Below, piece after piece: positions 1-10,500 of a stretch of 64,000 nucleotides of DNA. Position 1 is the first letter of the stretch; each line of letters begins with the position of its first letter. Below the pieces are notes generated by a model. That model did no database searches. It was given only the letters and a program-made list of their open reading frames with translations, and was not told the origin of the DNA. A program made the translations under genes and the position numbers. The stretch covers positions 310,001-374,000 of the forward strand of contig JAPYMA010003053.1 of NCBI GenBank assembly GCA_035041965.1, written 5' to 3'. The stretch is from Anisakis pegreffii. Taxonomy: Eukaryota; Nematoda; Chromadorea; Rhabditida; Anisakidae.

Positions 1-837
1 TCAACATTCATATTGCCTCCTTTGCAAGACTTGTTTTTACCAACAATTTTAATGTTCAGCCAAATTTTTTCACGTTGTTCGGAGTTTGTGAATTGATTTA
101 GAAAATGTTATCATAATTTCTGTTCCAATAAATAAGAGAATTGGCTGAAAATCGTGGGAAGTTTTATTTGGAAGGAGTGAATGTATTTATTGCATCAATA
201 TGCGTTTATTCGCTCGAACGTATGCAAAACCAGTCATTTCATTTAAATTCACGTTCACATCATTTTTTATTCGTAGCATATGATTTTTAATTCCGAATCG
301 TAAACGCATTGATGATTTTGTGTCGTCGAAATCAACTTGATTGTCAGTTTTCATTATCACCATAACTCTGTCAAAAACGAAAATTTTTCGAATGCCTTGT
401 TTTGAGTGGCGTGAGCTCGAAACACTGATTATCTTTTTTTTTAATGAAGAGTAGGTAAAATAATCTTACGATTAGCACGCCAATAGATCCATTCATGAGA
501 TAGTGCCCTTAAATTCCAAGAGATAAACTATCAAAGTAACGCCCAGCTATTTGAGCACACATTCGTGTGTCGCGATTGACAGTTGAAAATGAGCTGTCCT
601 AACATGATAGAACTGAGATGAGATGAGATGAACATCATGAACTGATAATTAGATGTAAGCCAAATCATGGCCTGTCTCAAGCTCGACAACATCACTGACA
701 TTTGGTACTCCACTGAGTGTCGAGTAAAACCTTTCTCCGCGAGCGAGAACTGGGTTTCGCTCCACAAACCGAGTGGTGTAGCAATATCATTTTGAATTGA
801 TGATCATTGATGGGTTGGTGTTTGTTGTTTGAAAATT
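1..837. other. Intergenic / 5' flank of the Spinster-like gene
   Basis: No convincing coding exon is visible on either strand. The sequence is AT-rich with short runs such as a GAGAT repeat near 617-635. It probably holds the promoter or outron of the transporter that starts at 858. Confidence 0.5.
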
Positions 838-847
838 TTTATTGCAG
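838..847 (+). promoter_or_regulatory. Putative spliced-leader acceptor before the Spinster-like gene
   Basis: A pyrimidine-rich TTTTATTGCAG acceptor ends at 847, only 10 nt before the ATG at 858. There is no matching upstream coding exon. In nematodes this arrangement usually marks SL trans-splicing with a very short 5' UTR. The trans-splicing is inferred. Confidence 0.5.
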
Positions 848-857
848 TACACCACGT

Positions 858-3800
858 ATGCAGTCAAAACAAACGCCGCCGATTGGCTTTCGGGGATACG
901 TTTGTATTCTTGTGCTGTTCTTGATCAATCTTCTCAACTATATGGACCGATACACTGTAGCGGGTAAGTTTTTACCGAAGCAATAGTCGGTGCTTGAGTG
1001 CTTCAGCAATAGTGCTTCAGCAATAGTGCAATAGTCAGCAATAGTGCTTCCATGCTCTCGGCCAAACTGTGTTTGAGAGGAACTCACAGTTCCTTGCCCC
1101 GTTAAACACGACCACATGGGATTAAAAACGTCCAAAATCACCGAATCTCATTGCAGCTGAACTTTATCCTCATCAAAATTACGGGCAAAGAGTGACACTT
1201 AAGGCAGAGGTTATGCACTCTCTTCTTCCATTCCAGATTTTGAAGGGCGATAGAGAGCATTCTAGATATTTTTATGATTTGTCCAATATGAGCAACACTT
1301 GACGAACAAGCGATTCACTTGGAATACCGCCGATAAGAACGTAGCATTTCGTTATCAGCAATAATCATCTATCTAATCTGCTAAAAGCCACCATAAAATT
1401 CGAATGGTATTTCTTATTCATTCAGGAGTTTTAACAAGTGTTCAACACTTCTTTGATATCAACGATGCACAAGCCGGTCTTCTGCAAACAATCTTCATCG
1501 TCTTCTTTATGGTGTTCGCACCGTTATGCGGATTTCTTGGTGATCGATACAATCGCAAATGGATTATGACCGCTGGCATAGCGGTTTGGGTGATCGCAGT
1601 ATTTGCATCCTCATTCGTGCCTGCAAATGTTCGTTCATTGCTGCTATATCTATCAGTCTCATTATTCATGCCTTGCTTTATTTTTGAAAATTTTTGTTCA
1701 CGTTTCCATCAGCAGTCATAATAATTTCAAATATTCCAAATTTATTTGTGAATGCTTTCGGTGAATTGCTCAATTTGTACCCACTCAGCAACAACACCAG
1801 CAACAGAAACATCGAAGTATTCGTTCACATAGAATTAGTAGCAAAATAACTTAATGATGTTGTTTTGAAGATGTTCGTGCTGTTCGTTATACTACGAGGC
1901 ATTGTTGGAGTGGGCGAAGCGTCATACTCAACAATCGCACCAACGATTATCGCCGATATGTTCGTTTCATCCGTCCGAAGTCGTGTCCTGATGTTCTTCT
2001 ACTTTGCGATCCCTGTTGGAAGGTAACATGACACTCTTACATTTCTCATTTGATCCACTATCGAGATATAATCGAAATAACTCATGGAAATGTCTCTTCA
2101 TTATGTTTACTCTGTTCAAGCATGATACATGTTCGAAGAGTGGTGTCTATTCATGATGTGGATATACTTGGTTCGTTTCAGCGGAGTTGGCTATATGGTT
2201 GGATCAACATTGGCATCCGCATTCGGAGGTTGGGAATGGGGCGTTCGATTCACGCCAATTTTGGGCGTTGTATGCCTCATACTGATCATATTCATTATCG
2301 AGGAACCTAAACGTGGTCAAGCCGAACTGGCTATCAATCAGAAAAGTGAAACCAGTTTAGTAAGCACATCGTATTTGAAGGATATGAGTGCATTGTGCAA
2401 AATGTAGGTTCCTCTATTCGACCTATGTGTACTTCCTGAAATATGTCCTCATTTTAGAAGACGTAATAATAATATACGCCAAAAATTTTACATAAGAGAC
2501 GGAGTTTCATTAGAGTTGATATCACAGCCAACGCATGCACTCTGCTGTAATATCAGCTGTGATAAACTAAAGTGATGGAGATAAAATAAAGTGATAACGA
2601 TGAAATATAATAACAACGATGCGATGAAGTGGTAGCGATGAAAATCGTGACAGTGATAGGAGTGATAACAGCCATCACAATATCATTATATGAGTGTTGC
2701 TAAAAACTTACAGTATGAATTTTCAATAATAATTGATAGACATGTTCGTCAAGACGGAATGCATTTTTCAGACCGACATACGTGAGCTCAGTATTTGCAT
2801 ACACGGCAGTTGTGTTCGTTACTGGCACACTCTCATGGTGGGGTCCAACGGCTATTTCGCATTCATTCGCAATAAGGGAGAATAAAAACTCCACCAGTGA
2901 ATTAAGTAATTCTGAAAAAGATAGGTGAGTACGTTTCAGCGGCTTTAACAGCTGATAATTCTTAACCACCTCAAATCACTTCAAAATATGTATTGTCTTG
3001 GAAAATTTCTGCGAAATGACTAATTGAAAACTGAGCGATCAACGAAAACGTCAGATGTTTAGGATGAATAGGTCAAAGTTGATCAAGGAAAAGCTTAGAA
3101 TCTTATGGTTTGCCAGTCTGATTTGCCAGTTTCTACCTTAGAACAGCCAAAGTACTGATTACGTTAAACCTGATCATCACTCTTACAGCGTATCACTGAT
3201 TTTTGGAGTCATAACAATGCTTGGTGGTTTCGTTGGTGTCTCTAGTGGTACAATTCTGGCTCAGGTATGCATTCGATTGCTTATCACGAATCGCTCCTGA
3301 GTAGTACCTCCGAGCCCTTTTAACTACAGGGCTTGGAGGTACTACTCTCGTGTTTGTCATGAATTGTTGGTGACTGTCTCCAAGTGATAACAACTTCTGA
3401 TCAAAATGAATCAAAATCTGACAATTTCGAATGCATATTCGAATAGTGCCGTGATACGAATCTGATCTTATGAGCAATCGAAAATGTTTTTGCTTCCGTG
3501 ATATTGTTCCCAAACATTGCTATAAATTGAATGAACTAATAAATCATTCATCTTGCTATAAACTGAATGCACTTATGAATCATTCATCTTGCGAATTCGT
3601 CTTGCTATAAATTGAATGCACTTCTAAGAATTCCAACAGACGTAATTTTCAGCTTTGGTCAAGGGGTTTATGCTGTTTCAAATTCGTAAAGACTCCACGA
3701 GCGAATGCTTACGTTTGTGCGTTTGGATCAGCAGTGGGAATACCGTGTTTGTTTTTGGGTATTCATCTTATACTAGTCAATATGACTTTAGCATGGGTAA

Positions 3801-4967
3801 GCAGTCATACGTTTGAGTGATCATGAGATTTCTTCTATGCAACATCTGAATTTGTTGAAGCGGCATTGTTATGCAATCAACTTATACCGCATCAGTAATG
3901 ATCACGAAAAAAAGCTTTATTGCATGATTTCACGATCATTTTTTTCAAAAAAACACATTCAGATCTTTCTCACAATGCTATCGTAAAATTGGGAGAATCT
4001 TCATGAATTGCATCACATGAAGCATTCAGTGTTGTATAAGTGCATGAATCTCTTAGTGTAATCTGCAAATATAATCCCTTTGAATGTTTCAAAATTTCAG
4101 ATTTTCATATTCTTCACGATCGTAGCTATTTGCTTGAATTGGTCAATAAATGTGGAAATTCTTTTGGTAAATTAAAAATTTTTCTCTTGTTCTACTACTG
4201 ATACATATTGATATTTTCTTCAATGTAAGACACGGCAATTATCCATTGAACTAGCATAGAAGTAGTACTCGTGTTGCATTAAGTATAGTATTATTGCAGG
4301 ATGTTGTAACACCACAAAGGCGGAGTGTTGCAAATTCATGGGAAATTCTTATATCACATTTACTCGGTGATGCATCCGGACCGTACATTGTTGGATTGGT
4401 GAGTTATCGTTTTTCAAAACGCACAAAATCAACAAACTGTCCAAATTACATTCTGATGATGAATTACTTTACCTCTAATTACATTCTCTTGTTCATTCCG
4501 ATGATAAAATGATGGCAACTCTATAGGTCGATCATACAGTCGATGCTTGTGACACAAGGAAGGTTCGAATGAATTATTTTAGGTCTCAGATTCGATTCGA
4601 GGGACGAACTCGTCTCCAGCCAGTCATTTCGGTGCACTCGTTAAAGCATTCTATATTCCAAACGTGATTCTGGTAATCAGCGCAGTGCTTTATATTGTTG
4701 CTGCCACATATTTCGTTCGTGACCATGAACGGTTCAAAAAAGAAATGGGTAAGTGAAGTACTGTTTTGACTGAGTCAAGACCACAATCTTGCACTATTCT
4801 GTTGATTAATACTGAATGATTTTGATTGGACTGTATGGCATAGAGTGATTTTCTTTGATATTTTGATTATTTCAGGCTTTGTCGATCGAACAGGATCAAC
4901 TTCGTCTAATGACAATGAACTTCAAGTGAGGACAGCTAATGGCAAGGATAATCAAGCGTTTGCATGA
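858..4967 (+). CDS. spin: Spinster-like (SPNS) major facilitator transporter
   Basis: Eleven exons join in frame to 492 aa: 858-963, 1426-1628, 1871-2022, 2182-2403, 2772-2924, 3189-3264, 3653-3796, 4101-4166, 4300-4398, 4583-4748, 4876-4967. Visible hallmarks are NYMDRYT at the end of TM1, the MFS motif-[11 protein letters not shown] at residues 71-80, and the very conserved Spinster block [19 protein letters not shown] in exon 3. A loop rich in N, S and K lies in exon 5. Length matches SPNS proteins (about 490-530 aa, 12 TM). Known family members export sphingolipids or lysophospholipids from lysosomes or the plasma membrane; the substrate here is unknown. The start was chosen because it follows an SL-like acceptor and directly precedes TM1. 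All introns are GT-AG. Confidence 0.93.
985..1050. repeat. Short tandem repeat in intron 1 of the Spinster-like gene
   Basis: The motif TGCTTCAGCAATAG is repeated about four times with small gaps. It lies entirely in intron 1. Confidence 0.7.
3299..3347. repeat. Near-perfect 19-bp inverted repeat (hairpin) in intron 6
   Basis: Arms at 3299-3317 and 3329-3347 are complementary at 18 of 19 positions, and the exception would be a G:U wobble in RNA. The loop is 11 nt. The hairpin sits 35 bp after the donor of exon 6 of the Spinster-like gene, on the transcribed strand. Confidence 0.85.
3520..3625. repeat. Three imperfect tandem copies of a ~36-bp element
   Basis: Copies share TTGCTATAAAYTGAATG followed in two of them by AATCATTCATCTTGC. 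They lie in intron 6, just before exon 7 of the Spinster-like gene. Confidence 0.7.
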
Positions 4968-5745
4968 TTCAAGCAATTTACGACTGAAAGCTTCGAGATT
5001 ATATTCGAGAAACGGCGTGCCTTTTACTGAGAAAAAACCACGTGAATCTAATAATTTCGCTTCACTGCCATCTTCTTTATTCAAATTGCCTCATACGGAA
5101 GAGAACTCACAACCGATTGCACTGGATTTTTGGAAGCATAGGAACTGTTTGTTGTGAATGACTAACTGCTTGGGAATATTTGAATGCTTTGGGTATCACC
5201 CATTTAATCTTCACCTAAGGATGGTTCCATATGTCAGTGGATCGATAGTATCATGATGTACTTTCACAAATGAACTCAGCAGGCAGTTTCCTAATAGGTC
5301 AAAACTTTCTAATGAGTCCAGTATCAAGAAACATCGTCTTTTCGAGGCATTCATCCTTTCCAAACAATAACAGCTCAGAATTTAATGAAGAATCTACACA
5401 AATTACTTGAGGCGCCAAAAATTCTCTCATTGATCATCAGCTATATGTTGTGACCACCTTCGCTGTCGGAATATTTCTGATGAACGGTTTTTGAGGCAAT
5501 TTTAATCCCGTTCTCGTAATGATATCAAATGGCTCTCAGTTGTACTTGAACGTATTATGCTGACTGATGTTTTAATGTGTGTTACGGTCACTCTGCAGTT
5601 AGCCATATGCGGGTATATGAATACGAATAACCAATTGTAATGATTCTAAACTTATTTCACTCGATTCCGTTACAACAAAATGCTGTCTGTGTTCATTTGT
5701 GTGTGTATATTGAGAGAGTATGATCAGACAAATGTGTTAATCTCG

Positions 5746-5751
5746 AATAAA
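5746..5751 (+). promoter_or_regulatory. Poly(A) signal AATAAA for the Spinster-like gene
   Basis: The first well-placed canonical AATAAA after the stop codon at 4,967, implying a 3' UTR of about 780 nt. It is followed by a T/G-rich stretch (TGTTTGTATGTG). Confidence 0.5.
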
Positions 5752-5875
5752 TGTTTGTATGTGTTCATTATCAGTTGGTCACAATTGCATGCGAAACTGA
5801 AAGTACTGATTCCATTACATAACAATCTTATCATTATAAATTACTGACATCACTGTTTTCACGTTCTCAAGAAGA

Positions 5876-5995
5876 ATGACACCGAAGCAATCACATTGCA
5901 TTGAGCAGGAAGGACTCATAAGTGCACAGTATGATGATTGTATATCGTCGTTCAAGCGGAATGAATTGTGGAAAGAACAGCAGACGCAAAAGTAA
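5876..5995 (+). CDS. Possible small ORF downstream of spin (operon candidate)
   Basis: A 39-codon frame beginning MTPKQSHCIEQEG and ending in a charged stretch (KRNELWKEQQTQK) has codon use like the neighbouring genes. It starts about 125 bp after the poly(A) signal of the Spinster-like gene on the same strand, with an acceptor-like CTCAAG just before the ATG. This is the geometry of a downstream nematode operon gene. The final codons overlap a plausible donor (AAGTAAAA), so the frame may instead be a first exon. Two cysteines are spaced 13 residues apart, which is weakly reminiscent of small CHCH-type mitochondrial proteins, but I do not recognise the family. Confidence 0.3.
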   Translation: MTPKQSHCIEQEGLISAQYDDCISSFKRNELWKEQQTQK

Positions 5996-6851
5996 AATGC
6001 TTCGCCAACCCGTTCATCATTTATTGCGCATCCTTTACACATTCAGAGAATAATTGCTAGATATCTTAGGCTATGATGGATTGTACTTGACACCTCTTAT
6101 GCTAGCGGTTTTTCCGGCCGCAATGATTCGTCTCAAGAACTGAGCCTAAGCAAATTTGTTAAAAGCAGGGTTTTATGTTTGAAACTGTGGTGCAATGCAA
6201 GCAGGTGAGTTGGTCGTGGGAGTGATAGGCTGATGAGCTGTTAGAGTTGTTGGACGCAAAATAAGTGAGTGTGAAAAGGTAATGGAACAGTGTCGAGGTT
6301 AAGGGGATGAAACCGATGATGCCATTTTTCAGTAAAATGTTTATGATTGGCAGTGAGATGACGGTGATACAAGTGAGCATTTACACTGTTTCAGTTGAAC
6401 TTGATCACAACAAAAACACACATTCAACAACATACAATATTTACAGAACAAACAATTCACTTCATTAGTCTCTTATCAACACATTTCGCTACTCTCAAAT
6501 TCTTGTTTAACAACTTATCAACACGACGACAAAATTCGCAAAATGCTCACAACAAAACTGTCAAGGAAACACCAGGCGATTTCCATGACCGAATAACAAT
6601 TTTCCATTAGAACACTTCCACTACGCAGTGTGCAAATAAACACACAAATACTTCATCGACGCCAGATTGTCAGCATTCGAGATACTTCTGTCTGACATTG
6701 ACGACTGAGGCATATTGATTGTTGCAGCTGTTAAAAACAAAAAATAAAACATGCTTTCGGGATGGAATAAACAACATTAATCACTGAAACAAGAAGAAAT
6801 GTCAAATAGACGAAAATGCGATGAAATCCGTCCTGTCGTTTGGTATTTTAG
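5996..6851. other. Intergenic, no gene recognised
   Basis: Several short frames exist on both strands, but none has convincing splice sites or a recognisable sequence. Confidence 0.4.
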
Positions 6852-7103
6852 GATCCACTCGAATTATTGCTAGCGTTAGACCGTCGACGTCCTTCACGAG
6901 CACCACTGAACAAATTCCCAATAATGGTACCTATCGAACGGTTATTAGCTTCAGCGGAACGAATCCTCCTGCAAACTCGTTCAGCGGTAAAACCATCACA
7001 CGCTCAAGCCGCTCTCTTTCGACTATTCTCCACCAGACGAAATTCGCCATGTCGAGATATCAGAGCAAATTACTGCAAAAAAATGAATCATTGCAAACAA
7101 TGA
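6852..7103 (+). CDS. Possible terminal exon of an unrecognised gene
   Basis: After a TTTTAG acceptor (ends 6851), a frame of 83 codons runs to a TGA at 7101-7103. It reads as plausible protein rich in L, R, A and P (for example PIERLLASAERILLQTRS, then HAQAALFRLFSTRR) and uses CGA/CGT for Arg like the nearby genes. A second + frame is also open across 6821-7183 but is Ser/Thr-rich and looks like a shadow. No upstream exons were found and I do not recognise the family. It would converge on the potassium-channel gene. Confidence 0.25.
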   Translation, partial: DPLELLLALDRRRPSRAPLNKFPIMVPIERLLASAERILLQTRSAVKPSHAQAALFRLFSTRRNSPCRDIRANYCKKMNHCKQ

Positions 7104-7131
7104 CTCAAAAAACGATTTGCAAAAAAATCGT

Positions 7132-7137
7132 TTTATT
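7132..7137 (-). promoter_or_regulatory. Candidate poly(A) signal for the two-pore channel gene
   Basis: TTTATT on the + strand reads AATAAA on the - strand, about 400 bp downstream of the stop codon at 7,536. It is a plausible but unproven 3' end. Confidence 0.35.
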
Positions 7138-7535
7138 GGAGTTTCGAGGAAAAAATTTCAAACAAACAGCGACACTCAAATAAATGAATGCTGCTAATCA
7201 CATAAATCTCAGTGCAAAAACATCATTTATGGTTCAAAATGAAAACATCTTAGCTTTACGATTAGAGTCATTAGGTCTGGATGATGGTCGCTTCAACTTA
7301 ACCGATCGGAATATTTCAAAATCACATCAACTGAACATTTAGAGCAATTGGGAAACAACAAAATTATCTTGTCGCAAATGTCACAAAACCAGTTGATGGG
7401 AGATGTCTTGGTTCAATGCTGTACAGAATTCAAAATTCCCACAACAATTCAGCCGTTAGTAAATTGGCAGAATAGTTTTTACTGATCCAAAATGAACCGA
7501 AAAATAAGCTGAAAAAATACTTGATTATGTTTTCA

Positions 7536-10500
7536 TCAGTCAACCCAGTTCACTGATATTTGAACAAAATCAACAAACTTTGAATCAGTGGGGCTCTCCG
7601 AGTGATTATTATCGAATGTAGTCTCCAATGGGCGAGTATCGTCGTCTTCATCCGGCTCATCACATTCGTCAATAATACTGTGCTGTTCAGGTATTAAACT
7701 TAATCTGAAATAAATTTCAGGCCAACTGAATGCTAACCAGACTATGGAACGACCCTTTTAAAACGGCCACTTATTGCCGGTAGCATCACGTTTTCATGAA
7801 ACCAAACAAGTAGTAGCTGAACGAAAAACCATTCGCGTGAAATGAACAAATAAAAGACCGTTAAGAATCAAAAATAGGTATGTGAAACGGAGGTATTGGA
7901 ATTCCGGATCCAATGAGTGTTATCCGATATATCAGTGTTGCTTAGCGTTTCAATTTTTTGAAGAGATCTGCTGTTGTGCGAGTTACCCTCTTGCTCTAGT
8001 TTATTCAGCAATATCATCGATATTTATTCCGCACATTGTAATGTTAACGTTGTTAAATTATAATCAAAACTTTAGATGTCTTCATAATGCTATTTATCGA
8101 TATTTTGAAGTTTTTATGCTCGATGATGTCATAAGAGTTATTGGCATTGGGATTGTGCTTATTTTTGCGTGATTTAATGCATTCCCAGAAGTAGTGCAAG
8201 AGAATCGATGCGGCATATCATGAACGCTGCAAAATAAAAATGAACAAACACATTATTCGAAAGTGTTGAAATGCAGAAACATTATTGCAGTGATTCATTG
8301 CATTGTTGGATTCGCTCTAAATTCATCTGGTGCACTAGGACTCAAAAATTGCACCATCATTCGACAAAATTAGCAGCAATCTCAGATATCAATAGCGCAT
8401 AAGGCTTCAATTACGACCCAGCTAATTAAAGGATTATAATTCCACTTGTATCCGTAAACAGGAAGTGAATATGAAAGTATCTGCATGAGCTTATCTCGAT
8501 TTTTGCTACTTAAATGAATGTCACTTTTCGATATAAATTTTGCGTTATTGGAGAATAGGAATCAGATGATACGGTTCATGGAAAACGGTATTCCATGATA
8601 GATATACCGAGTGAATAATGTTGAAAGGATTATAAATGTGAGCAAATGGTGAAGAAATATTTGGACTCATTCATAAATCTCATCCACGGTGAATAGTGGT
8701 TTGCAGAGCAAATCGATGTATAGCAGCAGATGTTCGCTTATAATACCACCTTGAAAGCCTCGAAACTTCAATATTGTTGTGGAGAAAGGGAATCAAAAAA
8801 TAGTTCTCATGGGAATTTACGGCAAGGAGCATCATTCGATGATTGCATGCATGCGAATCACCTAGGTAAGATAATGGACTTAGGATAGTAACCTCTTTGA
8901 GATAAGAATATGATAAGGATACATTGTACAAGATGAAAATAGACGAAATGATACGATCAGCTCTGATCATTTTGCGAATTAAACGGTACTGAGAATGCAA
9001 AGGTAATGAAGGAATTGAAGCTGTGTTGCGAATTAAAAATCGAGCAGAATTGAAAGTGGCAACGTTTGGTGACCAAATGAAACGGTACCTCGAACGGAAA
9101 TGCACAGCAGTACTGTTGATGAGATCAGTGGCACGACCGAGCAATATACGGTCTTCGATCTCTTCCATCGCCTCGATTTCATTCAAGGACAGAGTTTGAG
9201 CCAAAGTTGTCGCCAGAGTTACTGAGGTGGGATCTGGTGGTGCTCCGAATACACCCTGAACATTAGTAGTCGAATTCACATCAAAAGTGTTGCTGCAGAA
9301 ACATATGCTCGCAATGAATTGTGATCATTGCTGATTGAATGATCTCTCCTTAATTTTTTTGCTATTTAAACTCATTCAACATTCAATACGTTCGCTTATT
9401 TTTGCAAAAAGAATTATTGGAATTTCGGTTCCCAGGCGAGTTGAATGTGACAGCTAATAGCTAAGCAGATCATCTACAGCTTCAAATCACGATCAAGCAA
9501 TATGTTCTTAACAGACATTCCTAGTAGCTCATTGGTCACGAACTAAATCATTGAGAAATTTGCAGTCACGATTACTACGTGAATTGTTTTGTCACCTCAT
9601 AAATGCCCGTATACAGACAAAATCATTAATCGAACTTTGACGGGTTTTTTTTGCGTTTTTAAAACTGTCTTAAGATTCGTGTTGAACGTTCAAACATTAG
9701 TCATACATATGTAACATTAAAGAGGACCTTCGATAATGAAGTTGATAAAGCCATAGGAACTGATATTGATGATTGCGATAGAGCAGTGGGTACAAAATTG
9801 ACATCAAATGATTTCGAAATCACTATCTGCAAATTCGACCACAATTTACACTTTTGATCATCTCACTCTTCTTCAGTATCACTCATCCAAACATCTACCG
9901 AAACACTAACTGACGATGAATATTCTCACAGAATATATTCTTCATGTTTCTACAACTGGAACAAGAGAAAGTTTTGATATCTCATTGAACTTAAATGCAA
10001 CATGGAATGATTAAGCAGTTTGACATTGAAATACGGTGTCGACAGAAAATGAGAGTGCACAACAAATTGCATTCGATTTTCTCATTTACATCAGCAATCT
10101 GTTCCAGTGAATGGATGAGACTCGGTTGTCATTATCGCTGTTATTGATGCAATTTAACTGCTTTACGGCAATAATCAAGCGAGTTTCGCAGCTATTTAAC
10201 GATATCAATATCACTGTCAAGTTTGCAATATTAAATTTTTACGCTGTGGCAAACGATCGCTTCTCTTCTTTCAATATGTTAGCAACATTTTGAGTACATG
10301 TTGCCTACTTCAGTACTGAGGCAGTGCGTTCGAAAAAAATCGCATAAGCCGCGTCAATAACATAGCCAGTCCTATCAACATTTGTGCGATTGAATATTTG
10401 CAGCGATATGAAGATGACCTTGTCAGAATGACACAACTTGATGGAGTTGTAGGGAAATACGTTAGCGATCGCCGAGAGACGTTCCCCGAGGAATGACGAG

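Noticed and set aside
8680..9279. A 199-codon minus-strand gene
   Set aside because: Only the first part (9,089-9,255) has coding character, and it joins in phase to the K2P exons. The rest of the open frame lies past a donor site and is AT-rich chance sequence.
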